From NCBI GenBank assembly GCA_000310025.1, contig FN649726.1, positions 407,527 through 471,526 of the forward strand: DNA of 64,000 nucleotides, read 5' to 3'. Positions 10,873-24,100 of the stretch are shown here, one piece after another. This DNA is from Ectocarpus siliculosus. Taxonomy: Eukaryota; Sar; Phaeophyceae; Ectocarpales; Ectocarpaceae. The position numbers were made by a program, and so were the translations under genes. The notes under the pieces were generated by a model. That model worked only from the letters and a program-made list of their open reading frames with translations. It ran no database searches and was not told the DNA's origin. The stretch's first letter is position 1. Each line of letters begins with the position of its first letter.

Positions 10873-13800
10873 TCATCTCCTCGCGATCATCGAGTACAAG
10901 CTTCCCAGCCGCTCGTGGTCTTCCACCACCACGGCAGGCGGCAAAGGGAGGGGCTGGTTCTTCACCACCCCCGGGTTTCCATCTCCCCAGTCACCGCGAC
11001 TCCACCACCCCAGAGCCTCGGCACGTCCCGACGGTGCTCCGCCCCCGGCGTACCCCACGGCTAGACCTTTGAGGGCGTACCCGAAGCTGTCGTCGCGCGA
11101 TAACACCGCCCCCGGCCCCATCGTACTTCGGCGGTTGCGCGGCGAAGCGGCCATACCCGTTCCCGCCGCTGCCACGGTACCGGGCGTGGGGGAAAGAGAG
11201 GCGGACGAGCGCGTGCCGAAGCCGACCCTTGGGCTCGAGACACCATCATCGCTTCCCTCTGGAGGGGGCGCCGCGAGATCATCATCCCCCGGGGGGGTCC
11301 GACCGGAGGCGTGCGTTGCTGCCGCTGATTCTTGTGCGGGCGGTTCGCCGGGAGTCTTGTCGAGAATGAGGCGTTCTTCCACACGCCCCCGAAGGTCGGC
11401 CACCTTGACGAAACGTTACACGTTGCGCCGCGGTTGTTCGGGACACAGCAAGGTCACCGACGAGGTAGATATGATTAGAACAAAGTTGTGACCGACATAC
11501 GGGATGCCTCCTGAACCTAGAAAAGCGAATATTGCCGGCAGTCCAGTCGCCTTTCCCAACGTCTGGAACATCTGTGCGTCTATCTGCACTAATAGCGTCA
11601 CTGGCAACCTCAACTGTGAACCTAAGCCTCCCCCGATTTGCATTATGTAAAAATGCACTTTTCATGGCTTGCGCTTCCAGCTGCCGAAGCAAAGCAATCA
11701 ATGTCCATTCCTACAAATGAGGGGGTGGTTCGCAACAGCCCGTTTGCATCAAATCTTTTGCAAGCAACCATCGCCGGTGGTACGTCCATACGCTCTCTGG
11801 CCCAAATCGCACCTCTTGTTCCCGTTGCCGCAGGCGGGAGTCTCGGTCCTTGACCTGCGCCGTGAGCCTTTGCACCTGCTCGTCTCTTTCTCGCAGGCGT
11901 TGCTCGAGTGCCTGTTATTGTTTTAATGGTTGTGGTTATTGTTGTTGTTGTTGTTGTTGTCATCATCATCGTCCTTCAACAAGCAGGAGCAGTGGAGAAG
12001 ACACAAGACCCGGTCCCCGTCATAGCTGAATCTACGTCAAACGATTTCAGGAACGGCTTGTCTGCCAATCAGGAGAACCATGCTTCACATGGTACAAGAA
12101 CGTCCGAGTCGAAAAAAAACAGCACCGGCTGCCTACGAATAGTAGCGCCCCCTGCGCCCCGCATGGGCTTTGAACACCGTGCGTGCTCGAAGGTTACCGC
12201 CGGACCGAAAAACGCCACCGGTTTCCAGAGGCTGGTATTCAGGCCGAACAAAAAAAAAAACGCACCTGGACCAGGGCGCCTAAGCTCTCCGACTTTGCGC
12301 GCTCCGCCACCACGGCATCTCGCGCTCGCGCATCCGCTTCCTCCAGCGCTCGCCTTAGCGCCGCCCTCCCCTCGACATCACCGGTCTCTGCCGTCGCCGC
12401 CGAGAGGGTCAGGTCTTTCACGCGCCTCCGAAGGTCGTCGAGCTCCGACGGCAACGGTTTTTCCGGACTCACGACAAACGCGGCAGGTGATGACGGCGAC
12501 ACTCGCGGGCCGTCATTTCCACCCTCCACCGCTGGGGTTGCCGCCGCCGCCGCCGCCACCGTTTCTAGGACGGTGTTGCTACCGTCGCGATTCTTGCCCT
12601 TCGCGGGGTGCGCGCGCGACCGCGAGTCGCCGCCGCCGCTACGGTCGACGGCAGCGGCGAGGAAGCCCACGACCCCGCCCCAACCACCGCCGTTCGACGA
12701 CCTCCACCCCGTGCCGCCGCCCGCCGCGGCGGTGCCGGTATCGGTCGATCTCGGCCTCTTCGTCGGAGTCCGCAACGCCGCCGCGTCCACGACCACCGCC
12801 CCCTCCTCCTCCTCCTCGGTGGACGGCTTTGCCGGGGAATCGCGCCGGGGCGGTGGTGTCCGACTATTCTCTTGGTGATGCCTGTGGCCGTTCTCCCCTT
12901 TGTGCGGCGGAGTGCCGTTCGCCCGGGCGGTGGCAGCGCCACCGCTGGCGTTGTCCGTAGCAACGGCGCGAGGCTTGCTGCGGGCGAGGGAAGCAGACAG
13001 GGACGGCTGGCCTCCTCGAGCCTTGTCCGCGTGGCGCCTGGACCTCGATGACGACGCCCTGCCAGACCGACTCGAACTCCCGTGCGTGACCCTTGCCAGT
13101 GCCTTCTTGATCGCCCGCCTGTTGCTGTCCGTGACCTGTCGAGGGCGAGAGCGGGAAATAAGAGGGCGTACTGTTCTTCGCAAGCGTTGCTCTGGCGTCT
13201 GCTACCGCCCCTCCCGACAGAACCGACAGATAAGACTTTCCTTGAGCGAAAAAATTATCAAAACGCGTGCGCGTGTTCGTGCTTTTTGTAAACCGGCATT
13301 GGCCGCGCTGGCAGGATGCGTGTGGGTGTTCTCGTGCCACCTAACCTGGGCGCCGGGTAACAAAGCCTCTCGGTCACGTTTGACGCACCAACCGGGGTCA
13401 CAAAAAGGAGGAAGGTAAACACAGGAGCTTTCTTTCTGTCTCTACCGATGAAACACCGCCACCATGATCACCACCACCAACAGCGACTACAGCTGCAGCA
13501 GCCGCAGCCGCAGCAGCAGCAGCAACAACCATGACCACCACCGCCACCACCACCACCACCAAAATCAATATCAACAAAACAACAGCAGTAGCAACAACAA
13601 CAATAACAACAACGACAGAAACAAAAACACCGCACCTCAGGATCAAACTTATCGCCAGGCCTATCCCCCCGGTTGTCCTCCGCCTTCGGGTTTGCGCCAT
13701 TCTGCAGCAGGAGGGCCACGACTTCCGGATGGCCCGAGTGCGTGGCGTGGTGAAGAGCCGTCCCTTTGCCCTGTGTTTTGTGTTGTGTGTTGTGAGTTGT

Positions 13801-14156
13801 GTATGGTGTGGGCCGGAACCGAAGAAGCGGCAAGGCCACAAGCGACTACCGTGCTAAAGCCGACTGCAGCTGCATTTCGTGCCAGCCTGCAGTTGGCGAA
13901 CGAACTCCATTCGACCGGTGAGTGCGAGTCATCGGCACACACTGGAAATAAATAGTTCGTGTCCTGAAGAACCCTCCCCCCCCGACCCCGAGCTCCTTCA
14001 TCTGAAAGACGTGCCAAATACGTGGGTGAGGCCCTCAAAGAAGCATGGGGCCATAGAGCCAAAGCAATGCCACATCTTGGTATAAGACGATGGCACAAAT
14101 ACAGCAAAGCTCCGCCGCATGTCAGCGCCATCGAAACTGTGGGTACCACCAACGAC

Positions 14157-14200
<44 letters not shown>

Positions 14201-15635
14201 CGGCAGCGGCAGCAACAGAAGGAATCTTAATCTTCCCGTGCACGCTGCTTACCCTAGTTTTCGCGGAAATATTCGCCCCGCGCTCCAGCAGAAGCCGAAC
14301 GACCGGCGCGTTGCCCCCCATGCACCCCCACACAAGGGGGGTACCGTCGGTACTGGTTCGAGATTCCACGTCACCCCCGCGCTCTAGCAGGAGCGACAGG
14401 GCGTCGGACCTTCCTCGCTGAAACGGCAACACCGCAGGCGACCGCGCGGGGGGTGGAGTGAGAAACTACAGGAGGTCTGCGGTACTTCGTTGGACCACGG
14501 CTTATGCATCGCTTTGGACATTGGAGCGTTGATCCCATTTCCCCGACGAGGAGATGCGGCCGACATTCACGCGCTCTTCGCGTGACTCCGTGTCACGTGG
14601 TTTAGGGGAAACAGCTCGCGAAGCTTCCTTCAGACAAGCTCTCGCCCTCTGTGTATCATTGTCTCGCAATAAAGGTACACGAACAGTATTGTATTGTAAA
14701 AGGAGGGCGTTCATGTAATATGAAGTAAAAAGAGGGCGCATGTGTATTTTTTTTGTGTTATTGTTTTTTGAGTTTTTCTTTTTACGAGAGGACAAATCCG
14801 ACGGTTACAAATCGGGATAACAGAAGACGACACAAACAAGAGGCGATCCGGTTCGTGGTGAGTGGATTTGGGGTACTGCTGTACCCTTGGAACGCCAACG
14901 CCCCATGTTAAAACACCATCTCGAAACCCACCCCTTTATCTTCCGTCACTTGAGCCCAACAAGGTCGGCGGAAAAAAAAGCACACAGCAGATGCCGGGAA
15001 CACAAATCACCACGCACCCCGATAAACAGCGTCACCGACGACCAAACCTGGTACATACAGTCGTAGGCCCTCTATAAGGTGGGTATGCGCCAGACCGATT
15101 CACCTGCCCTATGCAGGGCATCAGCACTATTCAATGCATCAACCGTTAAACCGTCTTGAATATCCTATCCGTGCCAGCCATTTTCACCCACCCGAAAGCG
15201 GGCACCCGCCTTATATAACCCGCCTTCCCGCCTTATAGAGAGCCTACGACTGTACCATGATATATACGACGGGGCCGAGAAGGAAAATAATATTTCAAAT
15301 GTACCCCCTTGGCAAAAACCCCCTCGATTCCGCGTCACCCCGCGCGGAGGGGTGACCAAAAACACCCGCACACCCCGCAAAACACGAATTTCTGCTCCCC
15401 AGCCTCCCACCTTCAACTTTCCCTCGAAAACAAAACAAAAACTTTCCCACCAAACCCCAACCCCACAACGCAACAAACGACCACAAGTTCTCACCAGGGC
15501 GGCCCAATGCACGGGCGCGGCGCCGTACTCCTCATCCTTCTGCTCGGGGTCCCCCCCGGCATCCAAGTAGCGCTTCACCACGGCCAAGTCTCCCCGCTCC
15601 ACCGCCCGGTGGACGTCTATCCTCCTCCACGCCAT
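10873..15635 (-). CDS. ankyrin-repeat / coiled-coil protein
   Basis: Six minus-strand exons, all phase 0 with GT-AG borders: 15635-15495, 14417-14253, 13770-13636, 13135-12266, 11911-11813 and 11403-10873, giving 646 aa. Residues 1-147 form four ankyrin repeats. Recognisable cores are APVHWAAL, DALSLLLERGGDV, TPLVWGCMGGNAPVVRLLLE and TALHHATHSGHPEVVALLLQ, and repeats cross exon borders cleanly. Residues 148-375 are a Ser/Arg/Gly-rich linker with an acidic EEEEE run. A coiled coil follows (LDDLRRRVKDL, then LEQRLRERDEQVQRL, then LRGRVEERL). The tail, about residues 490-646, is Pro/Gly/Ser-rich with a basic end. I do not recognise an orthologue; a scaffold or adaptor role is inferred. The introns hold several triplet repeats. 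The neighbouring DRG2 gene is divergent, 2.5 kb away. Confidence 0.83.
11936..11971. repeat. (TTG)n/(TCA)n triplet repeat
   Basis: A short GTT tract runs into a TCA tract inside intron 4 of the ankyrin gene, immediately upstream (in transcript sense) of the exon-5 acceptor at 11911. Confidence 0.85.
13464..13620. repeat. compound CAC/CAG/CAA triplet tract
   Basis: About 150 bp of imperfect CCA, CAG and CAA triplets lie inside intron 3 of the ankyrin gene. All forward translations give poly-His, poly-Asn or poly-Thr runs that are artefacts. Confidence 0.85.
14163..14198. repeat. (AGC)12 triplet repeat
   Basis: A nearly perfect AGC/CTG tract lies in intron 2 of the ankyrin gene, about 55 bases past the exon-2 donor in transcript sense. 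Confidence 0.9.
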
Positions 15636-18103
15636 CCTCCGGTGGTCGGTGGTGGCACGCGTGTGGTATGTATGATACCAGGTTTGTGAAGAGGTGCAAG
15701 TTTGTTGGTCACGTCGCTGTCCTCTTCTCCCGGGGGCACCGGGTTAGACCCCCCCCCCCCTCCCACGACCCGCGCCCCCAAAATATGGATGGAGCCACGC
15801 ACGGCCTGTCTAGCGCCACGGATCACGGAGCCCCTGCTGCGGTGGCCGGCCCCCTGTACGGTTTGCGGGCAATGCGGGGATCTCAATCAGTCAAGACGGA
15901 ACAGCAGTACCAGCAGTAGTATGCGTAGCAGTGTTGACGGAGTTTGGGAAGTATTGGGTAGAGGAGTGAATCGATAGGGGGAAAGGACGTATGTCAGCAC
16001 ATCAGCACGCCCAGTACCTAACTTGGCCTGATGCTGGGGTTTGGGAAGTATCGGGCAGGGGCGGGCCGGGAGGGAGATGGGACGTATGACAGCATGGTCA
16101 TAACCTAACGTGGCCTGATGCAGGGTTGGGGCATTTGGATGGAGTTTGGGTGTGTGGGAAGCTAAATAACGCGTACCCTCGGCAACATCGCACACCACTG
16201 CTGCCCGCCGCCCAACTCCCCCCGGACAAACTTGGACGCTAAATTTCTTCACATACCGCACAAGAGAACAACCTTGCCTCGCGGGCAACACCTGGATTCA
16301 TCTCATCAAGGCTAGAAAGCTTAGGCTGGACTCGCTTGTCAAGAAAAATGGCAACCAAAGGGCGCTGACCAAGGCAGCACTGGATCTTGTCTAGAGACAA
16401 TTTCCAAGGCAAAAAGACGAGCGAATACGTTGGGCTGTCTTCGTACATACATTAGCGGTTGTTGTATCACAATTCCAAGGTAAGATCTAGGATGCGCTAT
16501 CTTTTGAAGCGGTTATGTCATGGATGGAAGGAAAACCCTCGTTTCCGAGAAGCCGTGGGAGGATTCTTTGCGTTCCCAGCACGACCATTGGCGTAAATAC
16601 ACTGACGGTTTTCGCCCGTGTTGTCTCAAAGTAGGGGGCGGGCGGCAACATCCATCTGCACACCCGGGAAAAGATGATGCACTACGTCACGTTCGGCAAA
16701 CGAGACAGGCGCCGCAGCCTTACAACGCTACACAATATTTTGCTGGGCTGTGTAACGGAAAAAAAACATGCATGCGCCGGTTGGCTACAGCACTGCTGTA
16801 CGTAAACCTCCCTTTCTCTGCTGTATTGAACGGAGTAGACACGAGTTCGTCCTATCGCCATGCTATGCCGACGAAACCGGCACCAATCAAAACAGCGACA
16901 CCATCTCCCTCGAGGACGACGCAAGTACCCATCGACACGCAGCAGCGTTTTTAGTTGCGCAAGGAAGTCGGCGTCACCGGGAGGAAGCCCTTGTTGCAGG
17001 ACCCTACACATTACGTAGACTCACGCACATGGCTCTTTTCGAATTCGGACAGTTCTTGGGTGAAAAGTCTACATTCACCTTTCGTTTCAACACGTCCGAT
17101 CTAGTCGTAACTTTACCTCCTGTGAGTGTGTGTACTTTGCCCGTATCGCTGGTTCAAGTGGGTGTACGTTGGGGAAGCAAAGTTGTTCAGGAGGTTGCTG
17201 TACGATGACAGGCGGACAAACTCTTGTTCAACTGCTGCGTTGTGCCGCGCAGAGATTGGCCACAAGCGAGATGCTTCACGGCGCAAAAGGGGGGGGGCTT
17301 GCCACACAACACGTCGCACACACACCCTGCCGGGTAAAATAGGATGTGGGCCATGAACAGGGTGTCAACTGACTGCCCGAAGGTGTTATGGTGCGCTAGC
17401 AGCGAGATACCCAGACCCCGGCAATAGGTAGCGGTTCGGACCTCTGGCTACCGCCAGCAGGAGCTATTGTGCGCTTGATACACAACAGCACGAAAATCTG
17501 GCAACCGCGCAGCAGTAGTGCAGGGATCCCACCGACGATGGGATTCTCACGGGGCAATGAACAGTAGAGCGTTGGAGGCAACGCGACAACGTGAACCCCA
17601 CCAACGTAAAGCGTAAAGTGTCATGTCCTCCTCGCAGCATATCCGAAAATTAAAATTCAAACCTTAGAGTCTTCACTGCTGATTGCTTCGTAAGACAACC
17701 GCACTCTCTCGAGCGCACCACCCGAGCCCCCTGTGCTCACCTCCCAGTCGTCCCGACGACGGTGATAAGCCTCTGTGCAACAACAAGACAATAGGCCCCC
17801 TCTCTTCCAGGTTTCCGCTGGCTGTATGCTGTGGTGTGTGTGGATGTTGAACGGCTGGAAGACGGGGCACCATCTTTTTTTTTTTTCAAGGACAGATGCA
17901 TACCACCCCCCTCCTCCGCTGCTCTTGGCCCCCCCCGTGTGGTGTTGTGTTGGGCAAAGTCAGCTGCCGCAGGCACTGCTGCTGCAGCTGCAGAAGCACG
18001 ACAGCACACAGCACAGACACAGCGGTGTCAACGGGCTCACCTCCCGCGAGGGTCACTGCAGGGCGAGCAAAAACAGGCGAATCGCCAAAGTTCGGCGGCC
18101 AAG
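15636..18103. other. divergent intergenic region between ankyrin gene and DRG2
   Basis: The 2.5 kb between two divergent start codons shows no spliceable gene I can support. It holds a tandem duplication at 15942-16125 and a minus-strand frame of 69 codons (16448-16239) without recognisable family. Promoters of both flanking genes presumably lie here. The stretch just before 18104 is GC-rich and pyrimidine-rich, suiting the DRG2 5' UTR. Confidence 0.4.
15942..16125. repeat. imperfect tandem duplication, about 90-97 bp unit
   Basis: Unit 1 (15942-16038) and unit 2 (16039-16125) both begin GTTTGGGAAGTAT and both end GGCCTGATGCWGGG, with the shared block GACGTATG in the middle. A truncated third start (GTTTGGG) is near 16145. 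Confidence 0.75.
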
Positions 18104-21100
18104 ATGGGTATCCTAGAGCGGATCAAGGAGATTGAGCAGGAGATGGACAAGACCCAGAGGAACAAGGCGACCGAGGGGCACCTGGGAATGCTAAAGGCCC
18201 GTCTCGCCAAGCTCCGGTCGGAGCTTCTCACACCCTCTTCCGGCGGGGGCGGCGGCCAGGTGACTTCCCTGAGTGTCTTTGCATGTTGCCAAGTGCGCTG
18301 GTACTGCTGTGTGTGCCCACTAGAAGAACATGTACATTCAGTAGTGCGGCAGTCCGCCACGCGCAGGCAGTGTTCTGGGCGGCACGTGCGAAACAAAGCA
18401 AGCAATCACCTGCCGCATTTTATATGTACATGTGTCCGCACGCTGCTCACCGTTGTCCGAGGAATGACACCGTCCGTCATGGCCACATAACACCACTGAG
18501 AGCGGACAGCAACAGCAGCTTTTGACTGCCGGCAGCTGTACTTGTACATAGGAGGAGGAGGTAGAATACTGCCGTAGAACTGCTGCAGAACACGGGGCGG
18601 ACATGCACGGTCACGAATCGCATTCAGCACCCACGGCCACATGAGCTGAATGCTCGGGCGACTTACTCGTTCGGCAGCTCGACATCCAATACCCATGCCA
18701 CAACACCAAATGCATTTCGGTGACCCCCTGTCACCAATCTCTCGAACCACCGCTGCCGTTGCCGCTGGGAAACATGCCACCCAAGGGTTTCGATGTGGCG
18801 AGAAGCGGGGACGGACGCGTCGCGATGATCGGGTTCCCCAGCGTCGGAAAGTCGTCGCTCCTGAGCGAGCTGACGGAGACAGAATCTGTGGCGGCGGGGT
18901 ACGAGTTCACAACGCTTACATGCATCCCCGGAAACGTGAGCTCACGGTTGACAAAAAAACGTACAAGTAAAATATCACGAACAGGTTGCGTTTTGGTAGA
19001 CGAAGTGGAGGCCACAGCTGTATTCGAGCGTGTGAACGAAGATCGTGGGTCACGCGTCTTGTAGAGCCTGGTACTGAGGCCGTTCTTCCGAGGGGTGAAG
19101 GCCGGCTTGGTGGGACAAGGCTACTTGGCTTTGACCGACCCGTACACATGTCTTCTTCGACGCACTTTGGCTGCCGACCTTGCACAACGTCGTCGAGACC
19201 GTTTGCCTTACGCCGGCCAAACGGGGCCGTTGCAGCGTGTTTCTGGCAGGAGGCATAACAGAGAGAAGGAAGGCTTGGGTTTCAGTCACGCCCGCCTGCA
19301 TACGAAGGGGCCCGTGGCAGCGTTTTGCTGGCAGGATGCAACAGAGAGAAAGCGTAGGTGTCAGCCTAGAAGACCCCGAGCTGTGGTGTGCATCGTATCC
19401 CATCGTTGACTGTGCACTTGAATGCTTGGGAACGTTTCCGGCTGCAAAGGCTGACACGCTTGCGTCGCAAGTTGTCTCTCGCCCACCCCCCAGTCGAAGC
19501 GATTGCTTTCACAAGCCTTTCGCAACACTCCCCCTGGCGCTTCGCACGCGGTACTACTAGCGAGCGCTTAATCTGCGGTGAGAAATCGACGTTCGCCGGC
19601 CGGGATTTGCACAGCAGCAAGGGGAGAGAGAGCCCGCGGACGACAACACTCGACCCCTGACGGTATACACCCTTGCTCCCTCACCGCTGTGCCCCCACCT
19701 GTTGACAGGTCTATTACAACGACACACGGATCCAGCTGCTGGATTTGCCGGGTATCATCGAGGGCGCCGCTTACGGGAAGGGCAGGGGTCGAGAGGTGAG
19801 GTGAATGTTCGACTGCGCAACATCGGCATCCTCCGGGTTTTTACGTGTTGAAGGGGAGGTGCTCTTGACTCTTTTGTTTTCGTCCCGTCTATTCCGGGCG
19901 CCAGTTTTTACGCCTTCGGTGTGTGTTTAAAGCCGCACCAGCCGGGGTTGCGCAGGAGGGATTCTCCATTTTACGTCCTGCGGTGCTCGCCTTCAAATTT
20001 GAATTCTCGAGGTTGTTTTTTGATTGTCGGTTTCTGGAGCATGCACCCTTGTGGATGCGAGCGCTTTTTGCGTGAGGGACCTGTGCATGTGTGCAGTGGC
20101 CGTGGGCATCAGGCAACAACTGCGACAGGGGCTGAGCCGGGTCTCTGTTCTGAGTTTTGTTTCGGCCGTTGGTGCGTGTACGATCTGTTTTCGTCAACTT
20201 TTTCGTCACGGCTGATGTGTGGTGCGCTACTATTTAGCAGCGCGTGGCAACAGACGCCACCGTCCTCCCGAAGCTGTCGACGCGCTCAAGTCACGCAGCA
20301 CCCAGCCGGCTGCATCTCTCGCGATTAAGTGACGATCTCGATTATGTTTCTCTTTCTGCTCTCTACGTTGGCACTGGTGGCAAATATTTCCCGCTCTTTG
20401 TAGACATGCTCTAGATAGATAACCCCGTCGGGTGAGTATGCCACGTTCGCCATGGCCCCGAACCTGCCTTTCGAAGGTTTCCATGACTTGTGGCTAGACG
20501 TAATGATCGGGAAACACTGCCCACGAAGCGAATGCGACAACAACGACAGCACAAACAACAGCCAGAAGAAATCGCCGACGACAACGACACCACCAACGAC
20601 AACAACAGCGGCAAAGACATCGACAATGACAATGACAACCACAACAACAACAACAACAGCAGCAACCAACGACAACAGCAACGACGACGCTAAACACCAC
20701 AGGTTATCGCAGTTGCAAGGTCCTCGGACTTGATCTTGATGGTGCTGGACGGTGCGAAGGAGGGCGTCAACCAGCACCGGCAGATCTTAGAGAGGGAGCT
20801 GGAGACGGTGGGTCTGCGGCTCAACAAGACCCCGCCGAACGTGTACTACAGGTAAAGGCACCGCGAGCACCTTCGCGTTCACCTCTGATCCAGTAGCATT
20901 GGCGAGGGATGCTAACCTTGGTTGCGGTAGGGGCTACAGAGTTGGGGGATAGGGTTAGAGTGACGAACCAAAGTTCGTTTTGGTAGGGACTGCGGGGTTG
21001 GGTTGGGGTCAGTAGCCTTCGCAGCGTTGTTCGATTGTGTTAACATGTTGGATAAAGCATGCAACCGGGGAAGTTGGGTTGGGTAGGGTTAGGGGGGGAG

Positions 21101-24100
21101 CCTGCGTACCCTCTCCCAGTTCTATTTTCTCATTAACTTATTCATCTCGCAAAGGCGGCCCGTTTCGGGCTAGGGATACGAATATATATCGCTTACTATC
21201 GTTGGCGAAGGCTGTCCCCCTGATCCATATTACCGCCGCAGCTCTCGTCAACACGTGCGGAGGCGACGGGTGGGGTTGGACCGCCTGTAGGGGAAGTGAT
21301 CCAGTATTGCTTTTGGCGCCCGCAGGCGGGTAATTTTGTCCTACGAGGCTGTCGTTGCTCGTGCCTACATTACCTCACCCTGTCGTGTCGTGTGAATCCT
21401 GCGTGTTTTACCTCTCGTGATGCGTACTGCTGCCCGTTTTGATCATCGCGTTGCGGCTCAGGCTTAAGAAGGACGGGGGTGTGAAGTTCAACAGCACGAT
21501 CGCGTTGACAAAGCTTGGAGATGACCCGGGAGCCACGGTGCGTTTTCTTTCCAATCTCAACCACCACCTCTCTGCAACCTTGCGCTGCTACCGACCCCCC
21601 CCCCCCCCCCCCCCCCAAACTACAGCAGCCAGGTCGTTTTTGAAGCGTCACAACGGTGTTATTGCAATTCGTACAGAGGGAAGACAAATCAGGTGTTGGT
21701 GCAGGCGGTGCAGCTGCCAGTGAAGGCTATATACAGGGCAACCGCCCTAATATAGTCTTCAGAATGCCTCGACAGCAGTATTTCATCGTTTTCGGTGTCC
21801 GGAACGCCACAGCTTTCTAGAAAGCGGTTTGCTCGTGTACGAAGCCCGATTTTTTATGTCGCACTTGCATCTCTGAGGCGGTGAGTGTTTTTTTTTCCCA
21901 GGTTGTGTCTGCCTGGAAAAACGCCGCACGCATCGTTTTACCCGCGATACACAGCTCGTCGGCAGTCCTACATACCGCCTCTCTTACATTCGCGGTGTTG
22001 GCTTCTGCCGCTTGTGTGCTTCATGCGGCGTTGCTAAACTCGTGTTCAGGTTAAGCGAGTGCTGTCGGAGTACAAGATACACAACTGCGAGGTCCTGGTG
22101 AGGGAGGACGTGACCGTGGACGACATCGTTGACGTTGTGCAGGGGAATCGAAAGTGAGTTGAGGGCACAACAACCGTAGAAAATCGGATTTAACATATGT
22201 GTTAATTCAAGTGCACGAGTGTCTGGAAAGGATATGTAGGTGGAAAGAAAAGTACGCCATGTGTGAAGGTTACATGATTTTGGGCTGCGGCTGCATGTGT
22301 GCTGACCGTTGTCGTCGTCGTTGCTGGTGCTGAAGTTACCGTTTTGGCGAATGGCGGAGTGCTGCTAGGGAACCACAGAATGGATTGTTGTATCTGGACA
22401 ACTAAATTCATGAATCTGGTACTTTTGGAAGACAACCATGTGCGTGGAAGTTGTCCCATAAAGTTTAAAGCAATTTTTTGGTTTCCATGTCTTGGAACAT
22501 TGCGCGGCCTGTTGTGCCCCGAGCTACATGCGTTTAATCCTGACCCATGCACGTTATTTTGTCTCTCTCGTTCCCTTTTGGGTTGCGTCTGTGCAGGTAC
22601 GTCAAGTGCTTGTACGTGTACAACAAGGTGGACATGATCTCGATCGAGGACATGGACAAGCTGGCGCGAGAGCCGAACTCGATCGTCGTGTCGGTGCACA
22701 TGAAGCTTAACCTCGAGGCGTTGTTGGTGAGAAAAGGGGACCGGGGATAAGACACATGCAGCAGCGAAACGTCTTGAATCTATTGTAGTGCTGCTACATA
22801 TATCGTTATTACAACACTATCTCCTGAGACTGGTTCGAAACACCTGACCTTGCGACCTACCCATGGGTGGCGTCCGACGCTCTTACCTCTTTACTTCTTT
22901 GTTCACTGTGTCACGGAAAGGGGAGGCTTGTAACCCCGCGCCAACAGAATGTTACGGCGGGGAGTGCGGTTTTGCGTCATTTGTTGTGGATCTGTTTTGT
23001 TGTTGTGCGGTACGCCACAGGCCCGTCGCTTGAGGCAGACCGGCACCAAACGTGCGGTAGGCCAGTACTGCGACGGGATCGAAGGCAGCCTTTGCATCTT
23101 TCACGGCGATGGAAACAGGGTGCAACAGTCGAGAGGTTCTGGCACCGGGATGAAGTATCACTAGAGGTTTACAGAACAACGATTCAGCCATGTTGTCTCC
23201 CTTCTGCATTTGACGGCAGTGGTTGGCGGGTCACGGGTTTCCGTATGGTTACTGTATATAACCTCGTGGTCGCAGGCTGGCACTTAGTTCTTGCACCTGT
23301 AGAGGACCAACCACCCTACATGTCCTACCTGAACACCGTTTTGTGTATTGAAATACCCTCCCCACCCTGGTTTTGAACCGCGAAAATAGGCCAAAATGTG
23401 GGTCTACATGGGGCTGATCCGAATCTTCACCAAGCGAAAGGGGCACCCTCCTGATTTCACGGATCCCGTGATTCTCAGCTCTGAAAGGAGCGGGACGAAC
23501 GTGAAAGCGGCGGCACAACACATCTCGAGGGAGATGATCGACGTTTTCAACTACGCGCTGGTGAGAGAGTGGAGGATGGGTCTTCTCCTGCCTTGGCAGC
23601 TTAACCGTGGTCGACGCAAGATATCACGCCCCCTGGAGCAATTGTCAAAGCTCGTTTTTTCCACGGCAGAAAGAGTGGTGGCATCGAGAACAGCGGCGTT
23701 GGAACCGCCTCGTGGAGAGCTTTCCGAAAACGTATTGTTTGACTTATTTATCCTCCATGCCGCCGAGCTTGAATGTCGGTCCAGGGTGTGTGATATCTTA
23801 CATCATGTCACCTACGGTATCTACCATGGTCCAGCACCCTGCCAGGCGTGCGGTGCACGCCAGCAGCCCTGGCTGTGGCGCCGAAACACATTGAATAGCG
23901 AAACGGGCAAGCTTGAAGCAGGGTTGTCATCCATGTACCATTGGAGAGAACGGCTTCGTATTGCCACTTCTCAAGCGGTTTTGCTCAACGAAGGGTATGG
24001 CGTTAAGCCTAGTGCACCATCCGTTGCCTCCATAACGGGTATGGAACGTGTCCCGAAACATGCTCATGCAGACAGTCAGCAGTGGCGATCTCGTACATGC

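Noticed and set aside
11643-11701. A possible extra exon (LEAQAMKSAF) in the ankyrin gene between exons 5 and 6
   Set aside because: An acceptor fits, but no donor gives an exit in the phase needed by the next exon, and exons 5 and 6 join directly in phase with a continuous coiled coil.
16239-16448. A 69-codon minus-strand frame of fairly protein-like composition
   Set aside because: It could be a transposon or gene fragment, but I recognise no family and find no partner exon.
20494-20777. Minus-strand frames rich in valine or cysteine
   Set aside because: Translations of the CAA/CGA triplet tract in DRG2 intron 3.
20930-21095. Interstitial telomere-like repeat (GGGTTGGG, GGGTTAGGG)
   Set aside because: Only scattered, irregular copies of G-rich motifs; no regular array.
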